64,000 nt of DNA from an uncultured Lachnospiraceae bacterium (lineage in GTDB: Bacteria; Bacillota; Clostridia; Lachnospirales; Lachnospiraceae): positions 1-64,000 of the forward strand of contig CAJUPJ010000011.1 in the NCBI GenBank assembly GCA_910588655.1. The letters are read 5' to 3'. A program made the position numbers and the translations under genes. The first letter of the stretch is position 1. Each line of letters begins with the position of its first letter. The notes below the pieces were generated by a model. That model did not search any database. It had not been told where the DNA came from and saw nothing but the letters and a program-made list of their open reading frames with translations. Positions 31,242 to 40,040 of the stretch are shown piece after piece.

Positions 31242-31859
31242 TTATTTGTAAATCCTGAATAAACCTGTTACTTTGCCAAGCACTGTAACATCATCCAGTA
31301 TAATTGGCTGCATTGTGTCATTCTCTGGCTGTAGCCTGAAATGCCCGTCTTCTTTATAAAATGTCTTGACTGTAGCAGCATCTTCTACAAGCGCTACTAT
31401 TATATCACCATTTTCAGCAGATTCCTGCTTCTTTACAAGAACCCTGTCACCGTCAAATATGCCTGCATTAACCATGCTTTCACCCTTTACCCTTAGCATA
31501 AACGCCTGCCCGTCTGGCATGTCTTCTGGCAGTACTGGCATATAGCTTTCAATATTCTGGTCTGCAAATATAGGCTCACCTGCGGCAACAGAGCCTATTA
31601 CTGGCACACTGATTATCTCCCTGCGTGAAAGGTTAAAGTCATCATCTATTATTTCGATGGCGCGCGGCTTTGTCGGGTCTCTGCGTATAAAACCATTCTT
31701 CTCCAATGTTTCAAGGTGTGAATGTACAGAAGAGGTAGATTTTAAATGCACAGCACCACATATCTCCCTTACTGCTGGCGGATAACCTTTATTAACAATT
31801 TCTGATTTAATGTATTCTAATATTTCCTGCTGTTTAGCAGTAATTCTTCCTTTTTGCAT
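31242..31859 (-). CDS. lexA: LexA SOS repressor
   Basis: 205 residues. The winged helix DNA-binding domain (1-70) has TAKQQEILEYIKSEI and STSSVHSHLETLEKNGFI. The self-cleavage site is Ala-Gly in SVAAGEPIF, and the catalytic dyad is Ser in KGESM and Lys in ATVKTFY. RecA-stimulated autolysis lifts repression of DNA-repair genes. The ATG follows GGAGGACGTTTT. A consensus SOS box overlaps its promoter, so it is self-regulated. Confidence 0.97.
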   Translation of the reverse strand: MQKGRITAKQQEILEYIKSEIVNKGYPPAVREICGAVHLKSTSSVHSHLETLEKNGFIRRDPTKPRAIEIIDDDFNLSRREIISVPVIGSVAAGEPIFADQNIESYMPVLPEDMPDGQAFMLRVKGESMVNAGIFDGDRVLVKKQESAENGDIIVALVEDAATVKTFYKEDGHFRLQPENDTMQPIILDDVTVLGKVTGLFRIYK

Positions 31860-31911
31860 AAAACGTCCTCCTAGTTATGTTACTATCCACAACACTTTAA
31901 AACCAGTAATT

Positions 31912-31932
31912 TCTGGTATGCTTTATACCAGA
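31912..31932 (-). other. Hairpin in the lexA leader
   Basis: TCTGGTAT and ATACCAGA flank a five-base loop, about 55 bases before the lexA start. There is no T tract, so it is probably not a terminator. It may affect RNA stability. Confidence 0.5.
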
Positions 31933-31987
31933 TTATTATTGTATGCATTACAGCCGTAGATAATAACAAAGTGATATTATAATTAAT

Positions 31988-32027
31988 ATAATACCACCTT
32001 ATCCCGCATTTGTCAAACGTATGTTCT
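31988..32027 (-). promoter_or_regulatory. lexA promoter overlapped by an SOS box
   Basis: On the minus strand TTGACA (32011-32016) and TATTAT (31988-31993) are 17 bases apart. AGAACATACGTTTG (32014-32027) matches the Gram-positive LexA consensus CGAACRNRYGTTYG except for its first base, and overlaps the -35. This predicts LexA autorepression. Confidence 0.8.
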
Positions 32028-32149
32028 AAAATATTTTATTTTAAACCCATTAAGCCAGTCCCCTCTATATTACAGAAACATAAACAGCAGAAAAGCGCCA
32101 ATGAATTTGGTTTGTAAATAGGCAATGCATATTGCTGATATACGCCTGG

Positions 32150-32503
32150 CTATTCTAGTGCAGATATTTCCACTGTTTTGCCATCTGACCATATTCTTTC
32201 CAAATCGTAAAACAGCCTGTCCTCATTATCAAAAACGTGTACTACTACATCGCCAAAGTCAAGAAGTACCCATGTACTGCTTCTGTTACCCTCTTTGCGC
32301 TTCATAATGAAACCTGACTGGTTCATTTTCTCTTCAACATTATCAACAAGTGCCTGTACCTGTGTTATGCTGTTTCCATTGGCAATAATAAAATAATCTG
32401 CCATTACAGATATTCCAGAAATATCAATAATCTTAATATCTTCACCCTTTTTCTCATCAAGGGCATTGTATGCAATTTTTGCCATTTTTGCCTGTTCACT
32501 CAT
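32150..32503 (-). CDS. rsfS: Ribosomal silencing factor RsfS
   Basis: 117 residues. Binds protein uL14 on the large subunit and blocks subunit joining under starvation. Typical blocks are KMAKIAYNALDEKKGEDI, MADYFIIANGNSITQVQA and WVLLDFGDVVVHVFD. It is the last gene of the yhbY-nadD-yqeK-rsfS series, a conserved order in Firmicutes. The start lies behind AAGGTTATTTCT. Confidence 0.95.
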   Translation of the reverse strand: MSEQAKMAKIAYNALDEKKGEDIKIIDISGISVMADYFIIANGNSITQVQALVDNVEEKMNQSGFIMKRKEGNRSSTWVLLDFGDVVVHVFDNEDRLFYDLERIWSDGKTVEISALE

Positions 32504-32526
32504 AGAAATAACCTTGCCTTTCTATA

Positions 32527-33138
32527 CTAAAATTTAATATCTTTCTCCACATGTATCTGCCTGTAGTATTTAAAGGCTTCAACTGTATGTATGTCTATTT
32601 CACGTCCGTTGTTATCTGTCTTTGCCTTGTCTCCAAGATACCCAAGTGTCCTGTCAAGTATCTGGTATACTGCTTCATCAATATCAACAAATGCCATCCT
32701 GCGCACTGCTTCAAGGTGTGGAAGAGGCTTCCTTCCTGGCTCAATATAATCTGCTGTAAAAACTACTGCTTCAAGCGGCGTCATTCCTGCCTTGCCTGTA
32801 GTATGGTATCTTATTGCAGAAATTATTTCTTCATTTTCTATGCCATATTTCTTTTTTGCATAGTATGCACCAAGTTTTGCATGTAATAAAAAACCATTCC
32901 TGAGTTCAAGTTCTGTACATTCAAGATTATTTTTAAGGCATTTCCTTACAAGTTCATCATCTGAAAAACATTTTGCACAGTCATGCAGCACACCTGCCAT
33001 TGATGCATCTTCAACAGACAGCCCGTACCTCATTGCAAGTGCAGCAGCAGTATACCTTACACCTGTTGTATGGATATATCTCTTAGGTGTAAGTTTGGAT
33101 TTAAGCCTTTCCTGGACTTTCTCAACATTTTCCAACAT
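32527..33138 (-). CDS. yqeK: YqeK-type HD hydrolase (bis-nucleosyl-tetraphosphatase)
   Basis: 203 residues. HD-domain enzyme that cleaves diadenosine tetraphosphate symmetrically. Metal-binding residues are His in KRYIHTTGVRY, HD in GVLHDCAKC and FLLHAKLGAYY with IRYHTTGK, then TADYIEP, the standard YqeK pattern. It lies between nadD and rsfS, as in many Firmicutes. The ATG follows GGAGACATATTT. Confidence 0.93.
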   Translation of the reverse strand: MLENVEKVQERLKSKLTPKRYIHTTGVRYTAAALAMRYGLSVEDASMAGVLHDCAKCFSDDELVRKCLKNNLECTELELRNGFLLHAKLGAYYAKKKYGIENEEIISAIRYHTTGKAGMTPLEAVVFTADYIEPGRKPLPHLEAVRRMAFVDIDEAVYQILDRTLGYLGDKAKTDNNGREIDIHTVEAFKYYRQIHVEKDIKF

Positions 33139-33176
33139 AAATATGTCTCCTTACAAATATCTGTACTGTAATATCT

Positions 33177-33782
33177 TTAAAGGCTGTAACAGCCTTGTTC
33201 TTTAATATATTTCCATACTTTGTCCGGCAAATACATGGAGGCATCCCCTCCTGATAAAATAATCTTTCTTATACAGCTTGAACTAATATCCATCTGTGGC
33301 ATTTCCGCAATTATAATTTCTGCATTATACCTTTCCTTTAATTCTGCTGCATATTCTTCCATTTGTTTTTTACCAGTGCCATTGCGGCTTATTGCAATTA
33401 TAGCAGCATATTCCATAATTTTAGCAGGCAGATGCCAGCTTTCAATCTGAAAAAATGAATCACCACCCATTATAAAAAAATACTTCTCACCTGGATTGTC
33501 CATATGCAGGAGTTCAAGTGTCCTGGACGAATATGTTATGCCTTCCCTTTTAAATTCAAAATCCGAATACTCAAAATATGGTACACCATTTATTGCAAGT
33601 TTAAGCATCTCACCCCGGTGTTTTTCTGGAATTATATGGATATTTTTTTTATGTGGCGGGTTCTTAGATGGCATAAAAACCACCCTGTCAAGCTTTGCCT
33701 GCCTGTATGCTGCTTCTGCCATTTTGATATGTGCAATGTGGACGGGGTTAAATGTCCCTCCCATAATGCCTGTCCTGCCCAT
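33177..33782 (-). CDS. nadD: Nicotinate-nucleotide adenylyltransferase
   Basis: 201 residues. Joins ATP and nicotinate mononucleotide to deamido-NAD in NAD synthesis. The nucleotidyltransferase signature GGTFNPVHIAHI is at residues 8-19, FMPSKNPPHKK binds substrate, and MDISSSCIRKII is the SSTxIR motif. It starts a few bases after the yhbY stop. Confidence 0.95.
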   Translation of the reverse strand: MGRTGIMGGTFNPVHIAHIKMAEAAYRQAKLDRVVFMPSKNPPHKKNIHIIPEKHRGEMLKLAINGVPYFEYSDFEFKREGITYSSRTLELLHMDNPGEKYFFIMGGDSFFQIESWHLPAKIMEYAAIIAISRNGTGKKQMEEYAAELKERYNAEIIIAEMPQMDISSSCIRKIILSGGDASMYLPDKVWKYIKEQGCYSL

Positions 33783-33787
33783 CTGGA

Positions 33788-34183
33788 TTATACCTGCCTT
33801 CTGCCTTTTACATGCCTTCCTGCTGTTTTCCCGGATATCTTCCTTCCATCTGGTTTCTTTCTGGCATATTCCCGTTTATTAAGTTCCCGTTTTTTAGCAA
33901 GTATTCTTTTTTCTTCTTTCTTTGGATTTTTTTTATATAATATAATCTTTTTGCCTATAACCTGGACAACTTCTGAACCAGTCCTTTCTGATAAAACTTT
34001 TGCAAGGGTTACAATATCTTCATCACAGTTTTTAAGGACATTTATCTTAACCAGTTCCCTTGCCTTAAGCGCATCACGCACTGCCTCAGCCTGTTGCGGG
34101 GAAATCCCTGTCTTTCCTATCTGGAAAATACTGTCAATTTTCATAGCCTGCGCCCTTAGCCTTGTTCTCTCTTTACTTGTCAT
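33788..34183 (-). CDS. yhbY: YhbY/CRM-domain RNA-binding protein
   Basis: 131 residues. The CRM fold (1-95) has the GxxG loop in QIGKTGISPQQ and ELVKINVLKN. The family binds pre-50S particles and helps assembly. The last 35 residues are a basic, probably flexible extension (KKRELNKREYARKK) longer than in E. coli YhbY. It starts the yhbY-nadD-yqeK-rsfS group; the usual upstream obgE is absent. Confidence 0.9.
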   Translation of the reverse strand: MTSKERTRLRAQAMKIDSIFQIGKTGISPQQAEAVRDALKARELVKINVLKNCDEDIVTLAKVLSERTGSEVVQVIGKKIILYKKNPKKEEKRILAKKRELNKREYARKKPDGRKISGKTAGRHVKGRRQV

Positions 34184-34405
34184 ATATAACCTCTCTTCCA
34201 GTAAATTTGTATACAGGAAATATTATACACAAAAGATGGCATAAATTACAACACCTTATAATTATTTTACTCCAATTATTTTAACAATACAAGTTTTTTA
34301 AGCATAAGCATGAAAAAATTTCATATAAAAAGATACATAATTATACTTTTCCCAGGGATACTAACAGTAAAAAAATTTAAACAAGACTATTATGGAGGAT
34401 TTTTC

Positions 34406-35044
34406 ATGGAGGATGATATAAAAGAATTTGGCTGTAAAAGGCTGGAAAACGCAGAAACAGGAAAAACTATACAGCTTATTTCTGTTATAGGTGAAATAGA
34501 AGGGCATGAGTGTGCAGGTAATAACACAAAAACTACAAAATATGAACATATGCTGCCACTGCTTGCCTCCCTTGAACATGACACATCTGTTAATGGTATT
34601 CTTTTTATGATTAATACAATAGGTGGTGATGTTTCATGCGGGCTTGCCCTTGCAGAACTTATTGCATCTATGTCAAAGCCGACAGTTGCACTTGTTATGG
34701 GTGACAGCCATTCTATTGGCGTGCCGCTTTCTGTTGCTGCTGACTATACTTTTATTGCACCATCTGCCACGGTTATTATACACCCTGTAAGGCTTAATGG
34801 CATGGTTCTTGGTGCTCCGCAGACTTACGAATATTTTAAACTTATACAGGAAAGAATTACTACTTTTATTTCAAACCATTCAGATGCTGCGAAAGAAGAT
34901 ATAGAAAAATGGATGGTTGCACCAGGAATACTTACACGTGACCTTGGTACAATCCTGGTAGGCCAGGAAGCGGTTGACAGGGGGCTTTTCCAGAGTACTG
35001 GCGGTATCTCTGATGCAATTTTAAAGCTGGAAGAAATGATGTAG
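34406..35044 (+). CDS. TepA/ClpP-like serine protease
   Basis: 212 residues from the ATG at 34406 behind GGAGGATTTTTC. Upstream in-frame codons exist but lack a ribosome site. It has the ClpP/crotonase fold: GGDVSCGLALAELI (oxyanion region), the likely nucleophile Ser in DSHSIGVPLS, His in VIIHPVRL and Asp in LTRDLGTILVGQEAV. The family includes Bacillus TepA, linked to protein export; no signal peptide is present, so it acts in the cytosol. It stands alone and is divergent from yhbY. The ATPase partner is not encoded nearby. Confidence 0.85.
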   Translation: MEDDIKEFGCKRLENAETGKTIQLISVIGEIEGHECAGNNTKTTKYEHMLPLLASLEHDTSVNGILFMINTIGGDVSCGLALAELIASMSKPTVALVMGDSHSIGVPLSVAADYTFIAPSATVIIHPVRLNGMVLGAPQTYEYFKLIQERITTFISNHSDAAKEDIEKWMVAPGILTRDLGTILVGQEAVDRGLFQSTGGISDAILKLEEMM

Positions 35045-35051
35045 GCTGGCT

Positions 35052-35078
35052 GCCCTGGCATCCTGCGCCTGCCAGGGC
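35052..35078. terminator. Bidirectional terminator
   Basis: GCCCTGGCA and TGCCAGGGC around a nine-base loop, followed on the plus strand by ATATATTTTT. It separates the convergent TepA-like and sensor kinase genes. Confidence 0.8.
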
Positions 35079-35086
35079 ATATATTT

Positions 35087-37603
35087 TTATTCTATTGCTG
35101 GTACTCTTGGAAATTCCAGTATTACCTTAAATAAGTCACCATCTACATGCAGTTCCAGGCTGCCACCCATAATCTCTGTAAGGTTTTTGGCTATTGAAAG
35201 CCCTAATCCGCTCCCCTCTGTATGGCGTGATGCATCACCACGCACAAATCTTTCCATAAGCTCACTGCTGGATATATTTAACTGGTAATTTGATGTATTA
35301 CGGAAAATAATTATTGCTTTATTATCTGCGGCCTCAATATTTATATAAACCCTTGTGCCAGGCTGCCCATATTTGTATATATTATTCATAAGGTTATCAA
35401 ATATCCTCCATATATGCCTGTTGTCAGCCATTATAAATATATTCTCTAAAGATTTGTTTATTACAAGCACAAGCTGTCTGCTGTCCATTTTCTCCTCAAA
35501 TTCACCAAGCGTCTGTGTAAGAAGAATATTTATATCACATAATTCCATTTCTACAGTAACATTTCCTGTTGAAGTTTTTGATACCTCCATTAAATCTTCA
35601 ATAAGTTTTTTGAGCCTTGCGGACTGGCGCTCTAATACCTCAATATATTCCTCTGCTTCTGGCTGTTTTATATTCTCCTTTTTAAGAAGACCTGTATAAT
35701 TAATAATTGAAGTAAGCGGTGTTTTTATATCATGTGAAACATTTGTAACAAGTTCTGTTTTAAAACGTTCACTTTTTATTTTTTCTTCAACTGCAAATGC
35801 CATTCCCTCACCTATCTGGTTAAGGTAATCACCATGCTTTTTAAACTCCCATGCCATCTTTGAAGTGTCAACCTTGCTTTCAAGGTTTCCTTCAGCCATT
35901 CTTCTGGCATGCAGCTGCAATGCCTCCATCTGCATAACCACCTTTAATATAACATAATCTAATGCCACACAGGCAGCAATAATAATAAAAAATATTGTAT
36001 AATTTTTTAAACCATTTAATATAAAACCAGACAGTAAAAGCATATTAAAAATAAAAAGCATAAAGGACGTTTTTATAAACAATGAAGTATTTTTTTCTGC
36101 TTTATTATAGACATCCTTTAACGGGATAACAGCTCTGTTTAATATATTACATAAAAAGTATACTAATGTACTTTTGAAAAATATGCCCGCACCCAGCCGG
36201 CAGCTTGCTTCAAGACAAAACATTATAAAAAGGAAAATACATGACATAAACCATATACATGCAAATACACATATCATAAATAGCATTTTAAGTTCTGTAA
36301 CATACTGCAAAGACCGCCATAATAAATCCATCCCGGTTTTTATATCCAGCACAAGTAATAATACAATTACTGCTGTATATATTAAAAAAGGAATATGGTG
36401 GAACATATTATTTATTACCTTTTCCTTGTTTTTATACGTGTAACTTGTGTAACAGCATGATATAAGCGCTACAATAAATATTACTGCTGAAATAACAGCA
36501 GTTACAGCTATTGTATAGCGTATATTATATAAAAATTTTATAAGCCTTTTCTGTGAATAAAACAAATCATCTGCTTCTTTATCAAGGGGCATGCTAACAT
36601 TAGATACAACTGCATAGATATCTTTATGTCCAGCATCCTTTATCTCATATGAAACAATAATATCAAGATAATCAAGTTTCTCTGTTCCATCTGGAATATC
36701 TGTATAAGCCCCCGGGTCTTCCCGGACAAATGACAAATATTGGTTTTTTTCTTCCCAGTTAAATAATTTTATGCTATTGCCCTGTATTCCAGTCTGTATA
36801 GCTTCCGGATTAAAGGAAACATCATTAATTAATATACTGTCCCAGCTGCTATATTTTGAAGTATCAGGAACTATATTATACATCCACGGACATCTGTAGA
36901 AAAGTTTTCCATCCTTTCCAGTTACTAATTCATATACTACATAATCTTTTGTATCTGAAATATATCCCTGTTTTTTTAATATTTTATAATCCCCGCTGCC
37001 CAGGCTTGACGCTGGTATTCCAATACTATATGCAGGAAAAGCATAATTTCCTGTTTCCAGGTAAAATATACCATCCATATAAAATATCCTTTTAACATAC
37101 TCTTCTACTGTATTAATACCATTATGTATTACAGGTTCACCACCATCATCAAAAAGGCTGTTAAAAAGACTGACTGGCTGGTTTTTAATCTTTTCATTCC
37201 TGTCAAAAAATTTACAGTTATTATAATAAAATTCATCTGGTAATGTTGGATAAGTCCCAAGGTTTGTATAAACAATATTCCTGTCATTGTTAACTACTTC
37301 TGCATTCGCTTTACTGCTAATATCCTCATCAGGGTTTACTCCTTTTACAATAACATACTGCAGGTTGGAATTTTCCATACATCCAGGATTATCCTGCCCT
37401 GCCATATTTTCAAAAATATATCTTGAATAAAGCCCTGCAAGGTTTTTCCTGCCGTTATTTATTACCTCATTTAATTCATTATTATACATGCCTGCGGAAG
37501 ATACAATTACCATTCCAGTTATAGAAGCGGCACATACACAGCCAGATACCATTGCCGCTAATATTAACATGTGCTTTAACAGATTTGATATTACTTTTTT
37601 CAT
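35087..37603 (-). CDS. Sensor histidine kinase with large extracellular domain
   Basis: About 838 residues from the ATG at 37603 behind AGGGG. A first membrane segment (10-40) is followed by about 325 extracellular residues of unknown fold, then about six membrane segments (365-565), a HAMP-like linker (AEGNLESKVDTSKM), the H box VSHDIKTPLTSIINYTG and an HATPase domain (N box IFDNLMNNIYKYG, G box GSGLGLSIAKNL). All kinase motifs are intact. The ligand is unknown. It follows the response regulator gene by 27 bases and forms a two-component pair with it. Confidence 0.9.
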   Translation of the reverse strand: MKKVISNLLKHMLILAAMVSGCVCAASITGMVIVSSAGMYNNELNEVINNGRKNLAGLYSRYIFENMAGQDNPGCMENSNLQYVIVKGVNPDEDISSKANAEVVNNDRNIVYTNLGTYPTLPDEFYYNNCKFFDRNEKIKNQPVSLFNSLFDDGGEPVIHNGINTVEEYVKRIFYMDGIFYLETGNYAFPAYSIGIPASSLGSGDYKILKKQGYISDTKDYVVYELVTGKDGKLFYRCPWMYNIVPDTSKYSSWDSILINDVSFNPEAIQTGIQGNSIKLFNWEEKNQYLSFVREDPGAYTDIPDGTEKLDYLDIIVSYEIKDAGHKDIYAVVSNVSMPLDKEADDLFYSQKRLIKFLYNIRYTIAVTAVISAVIFIVALISCCYTSYTYKNKEKVINNMFHHIPFLIYTAVIVLLLVLDIKTGMDLLWRSLQYVTELKMLFMICVFACIWFMSCIFLFIMFCLEASCRLGAGIFFKSTLVYFLCNILNRAVIPLKDVYNKAEKNTSLFIKTSFMLFIFNMLLLSGFILNGLKNYTIFFIIIAACVALDYVILKVVMQMEALQLHARRMAEGNLESKVDTSKMAWEFKKHGDYLNQIGEGMAFAVEEKIKSERFKTELVTNVSHDIKTPLTSIINYTGLLKKENIKQPEAEEYIEVLERQSARLKKLIEDLMEVSKTSTGNVTVEMELCDINILLTQTLGEFEEKMDSRQLVLVINKSLENIFIMADNRHIWRIFDNLMNNIYKYGQPGTRVYINIEAADNKAIIIFRNTSNYQLNISSSELMERFVRGDASRHTEGSGLGLSIAKNLTEIMGGSLELHVDGDLFKVILEFPRVPAIE

Positions 37604-37630
37604 ATAAAACCCCTGCTTTCTAAAAAACAT

Positions 37631-38335
37631 TTAGTTACTTTTATTACCGCCATCTTCCATTTTATATCCGCGTCCCCATACAGCTATAAGATATCTGGGA
37701 TTTGCAGGGTCATATTCTATCTTTTCCCTTAAATGCCTTATATGTACTGCAACTGTATTTTCAGTACCAAAAGGCTCGTCCTTCCACACTTTCTGGTATA
37801 TCTTCTGTGGCGAAAATGCCTCCCCTGGGTTCTGCATCAGGAATTTTAATATATCATATTCTGTTTTCGTAAGCTGGACAGGCTCTCCGTCCAGAGTAAC
37901 TTCCTTTGCCTTATCATTCAGGGACAATCCTCCCATTACAATTAGTTCATCATGGATATTTCCCCCGCCAAGTTTAAAATATCTTCTAAGCTGTGACTTT
38001 ACCCTTGCCTGTAATTCAACAGGGTTAAAAGGTTTGGTTACATAATCATCCGCACCTATATTAAGTCCAAGTACCTTGTCGGCATCCTCCCCCTTTGCAG
38101 TAAGGAAAATAACTGGAACATTGCTGGCCTGCCTTATCCTGGAAATTGTTTCTATACCGTCCATTCCTGGCATCATTATATCCAGCAGTACAAGATGTAT
38201 CTCCTCGCGTTCAATAATGGAAACTGCTTCTTTCCCATTATATGCTTTATATGTTTTATAGCCATCCGCTTTTAAATATATTTCCAGTGCAGAAACTATA
38301 TCTTTTTCATCATCACAAATTAAAATATGGTACAT
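37631..38335 (-). CDS. OmpR-family response regulator
   Basis: 234 residues from the ATG at 38335. Receiver domain: acidic pair in ILICDDEKDI, phosphorylation Asp in LVLLDIMMPGMDG, Thr in IFLTAKGE and Lys in YVTKPFNP. The C-terminal winged helix (140-230) has LTKTEYDILKFLMQNPG and ENTVAVHIRHLREKIE. It should bind DNA when phosphorylated by the kinase encoded downstream. The targets are not evident. Confidence 0.94.
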   Translation of the reverse strand: MYHILICDDEKDIVSALEIYLKADGYKTYKAYNGKEAVSIIEREEIHLVLLDIMMPGMDGIETISRIRQASNVPVIFLTAKGEDADKVLGLNIGADDYVTKPFNPVELQARVKSQLRRYFKLGGGNIHDELIVMGGLSLNDKAKEVTLDGEPVQLTKTEYDILKFLMQNPGEAFSPQKIYQKVWKDEPFGTENTVAVHIRHLREKIEYDPANPRYLIAVWGRGYKMEDGGNKSN

Positions 38336-38490
38336 ATATAATCCCATGCCTTTCTTCTGCAGCAAAAACCTTTTGTGCAGGTAATATTTTATATCTTTAA
38401 TATTGTATGAAAATAAAGATTAAGTTTCAATATGGAAAAAGGTTAAGATTTGTTTAATTTTTCAAAATGCCATTTGTACAGCTTCCAGCA

Positions 38491-38531
38491 AATCAAAAAG
38501 CCGCTTTTTACTATAAAGCGGCTTTTTGATT
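38491..38531. terminator. Perfect 17-bp bidirectional-type terminator
   Basis: AATCAAAAAGCCGCTTT and its exact complement around a seven-base loop, with T and A tracts on both sides. It ends the hybrid-kinase transcript coming from the right. Confidence 0.85.
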
Positions 38532-38540
38532 TTTTCAATA

Positions 38541-39701
38541 TTATTTATATTTTTTATTATTGCTGTACTCTGTTATTTTCTCTATAAGTTCATCCAGGTT
38601 TACTGGCTTAATTAAATGCCCGTCCATGCCAGCTTCCTTGCATCTGGCAATATCATCCTTAAAAACATTGCCAGTCATTGCAAATATTAAAACCCTTGAA
38701 GCATCCTCCCTGTCCAGTGAACGTATATGTTTTGTTGCTTCCAGACCATTCATTACGGGCATTGTTACATCCATCAGTATTGCATCATAGAAATCCAGTT
38801 CTGAATCCATAAATATTTCAACTGCACTTCTGCCATTAAGTGCCATAGTTGTATATGCACCTCTCTGTTTTAACAGTCCGCATATCACTTCTGCATTTAT
38901 ATCACTGTCATCAACTACTAAAATTTTTCTGCCATCAAAATTTGCATTTAACTTGTTATTTTCCTTTTTCTTATATGAATTATCTATATCAAAAGTAACC
39001 ATAACTTTTGCCGTTGTCCCTCTGCCTTTTTCACTGTTAATTTTGATATCCCCGCCAATCATATCAGCAAACTGTTTAGTAATAGCCATTCCAAGCCCGT
39101 TGCCTGAATATTTAATAGTGTTGTCTGCATTTTCCTGTTTAAATGGCTCAAACATCTCACTAATAAACTCTTCTGACATGCCAATTCCTGTATCAGAAAT
39201 AATAAAACCGTATGTCACAGTATTATTGTCATACCTTACTTCTTCTACTTCAAAGCTGATTTTTCCTCCATCATGCGTATATTTAACTGAATTTCCAAAT
39301 AAATTTACTAAAATCTGTTTCAGGTGCAGCTCATCACCACATACCTTCGTTACTGGCAGTACAGGAAAGCATGTAGTAAAATTAATATTCCTGTTATATA
39401 AAATACCTGCAAAAAGACTGGTACATCCATTAATAAATTCTACGATATCAAATGGTTTGTTTATTTTATGCAGGCATCCGCTGTTGTACTGTACCATATC
39501 AAGTACATTATTGGCAATTGATAATAAATAACCTGAAGAACTCTTTATCTTTACAAGACAATCCTCAAGCTTTTCCTTATTGCCAACATTTTCTAAAGCA
39601 ATATCTGCCATCCCTATAATGCCGGTAACTGGCATACGGATATCATGCGAAAAGTACGCCAGAAACCTGCTTTCTGCATTAATTATTTCATCTGTTTTCA
39701 T
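38541..39701 (-). CDS. Soluble hybrid histidine kinase (HisKA-HATPase-receiver)
   Basis: 386 residues, with no membrane segment and no sensor domain. H box at residues 16-30 (YFSHDIRMPVTGIIG), N box VNLFGNSVKYT, G1 DTGIGMSEEF and G2 GNGLGMAITKQF, then a receiver (265-380) with VVDDSDINAE, the Asp in ILMDVTMPVMNG and Lys in HLIKPVN. With so short an N-terminus it probably relies on a partner for input. The receiver likely passes phosphate to a free HPt protein, such as the one at 43737-44084. The ATG follows GGGGGAATGAGAA. Confidence 0.9.
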   Translation of the reverse strand: MKTDEIINAESRFLAYFSHDIRMPVTGIIGMADIALENVGNKEKLEDCLVKIKSSSGYLLSIANNVLDMVQYNSGCLHKINKPFDIVEFINGCTSLFAGILYNRNINFTTCFPVLPVTKVCGDELHLKQILVNLFGNSVKYTHDGGKISFEVEEVRYDNNTVTYGFIISDTGIGMSEEFISEMFEPFKQENADNTIKYSGNGLGMAITKQFADMIGGDIKINSEKGRGTTAKVMVTFDIDNSYKKKENNKLNANFDGRKILVVDDSDINAEVICGLLKQRGAYTTMALNGRSAVEIFMDSELDFYDAILMDVTMPVMNGLEATKHIRSLDREDASRVLIFAMTGNVFKDDIARCKEAGMDGHLIKPVNLDELIEKITEYSNNKKYK

Positions 39702-39959
39702 TTCTCATTCCCCCATTAATTATCATTAGTTACCCGTTCAGTGCAGAATAAAATAACAATGCTGGCACTATAGTATATACTGTTAACTGCCACCCTTTTT
39801 CAATTCAATTAACACTGTACAACATAATATGCTATACACTGTTTGTATATTATGACGGATTTCAGCAATATTTTCAAGCTATTATGCACAAATGACACAA
39901 GAGAATACATAAATGTTTTTATTTATTATGCTGGCTAATTTTTCTCTTACAATAAAAAA

Positions 39960-40031
39960 ACAGCTATATATAATAAGCTCCAGGTTTATTATAAAATCTT
40001 ATGTAATAACCTTACTGCTTAAAATAGCTGT
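39960..40031 (-). terminator. Terminator of the second hybrid kinase gene
   Basis: ACAGCTAT and ATAGCTGT close a 56-base loop that itself holds a TAATAA...TTATTA pairing. Seven T follow on the minus strand. The gap 39702-40040 otherwise shows only AT-rich promoter-like sequence for the 38541-39701 kinase. Confidence 0.55.
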
Positions 40032-40040
40032 CTTTTTTGT

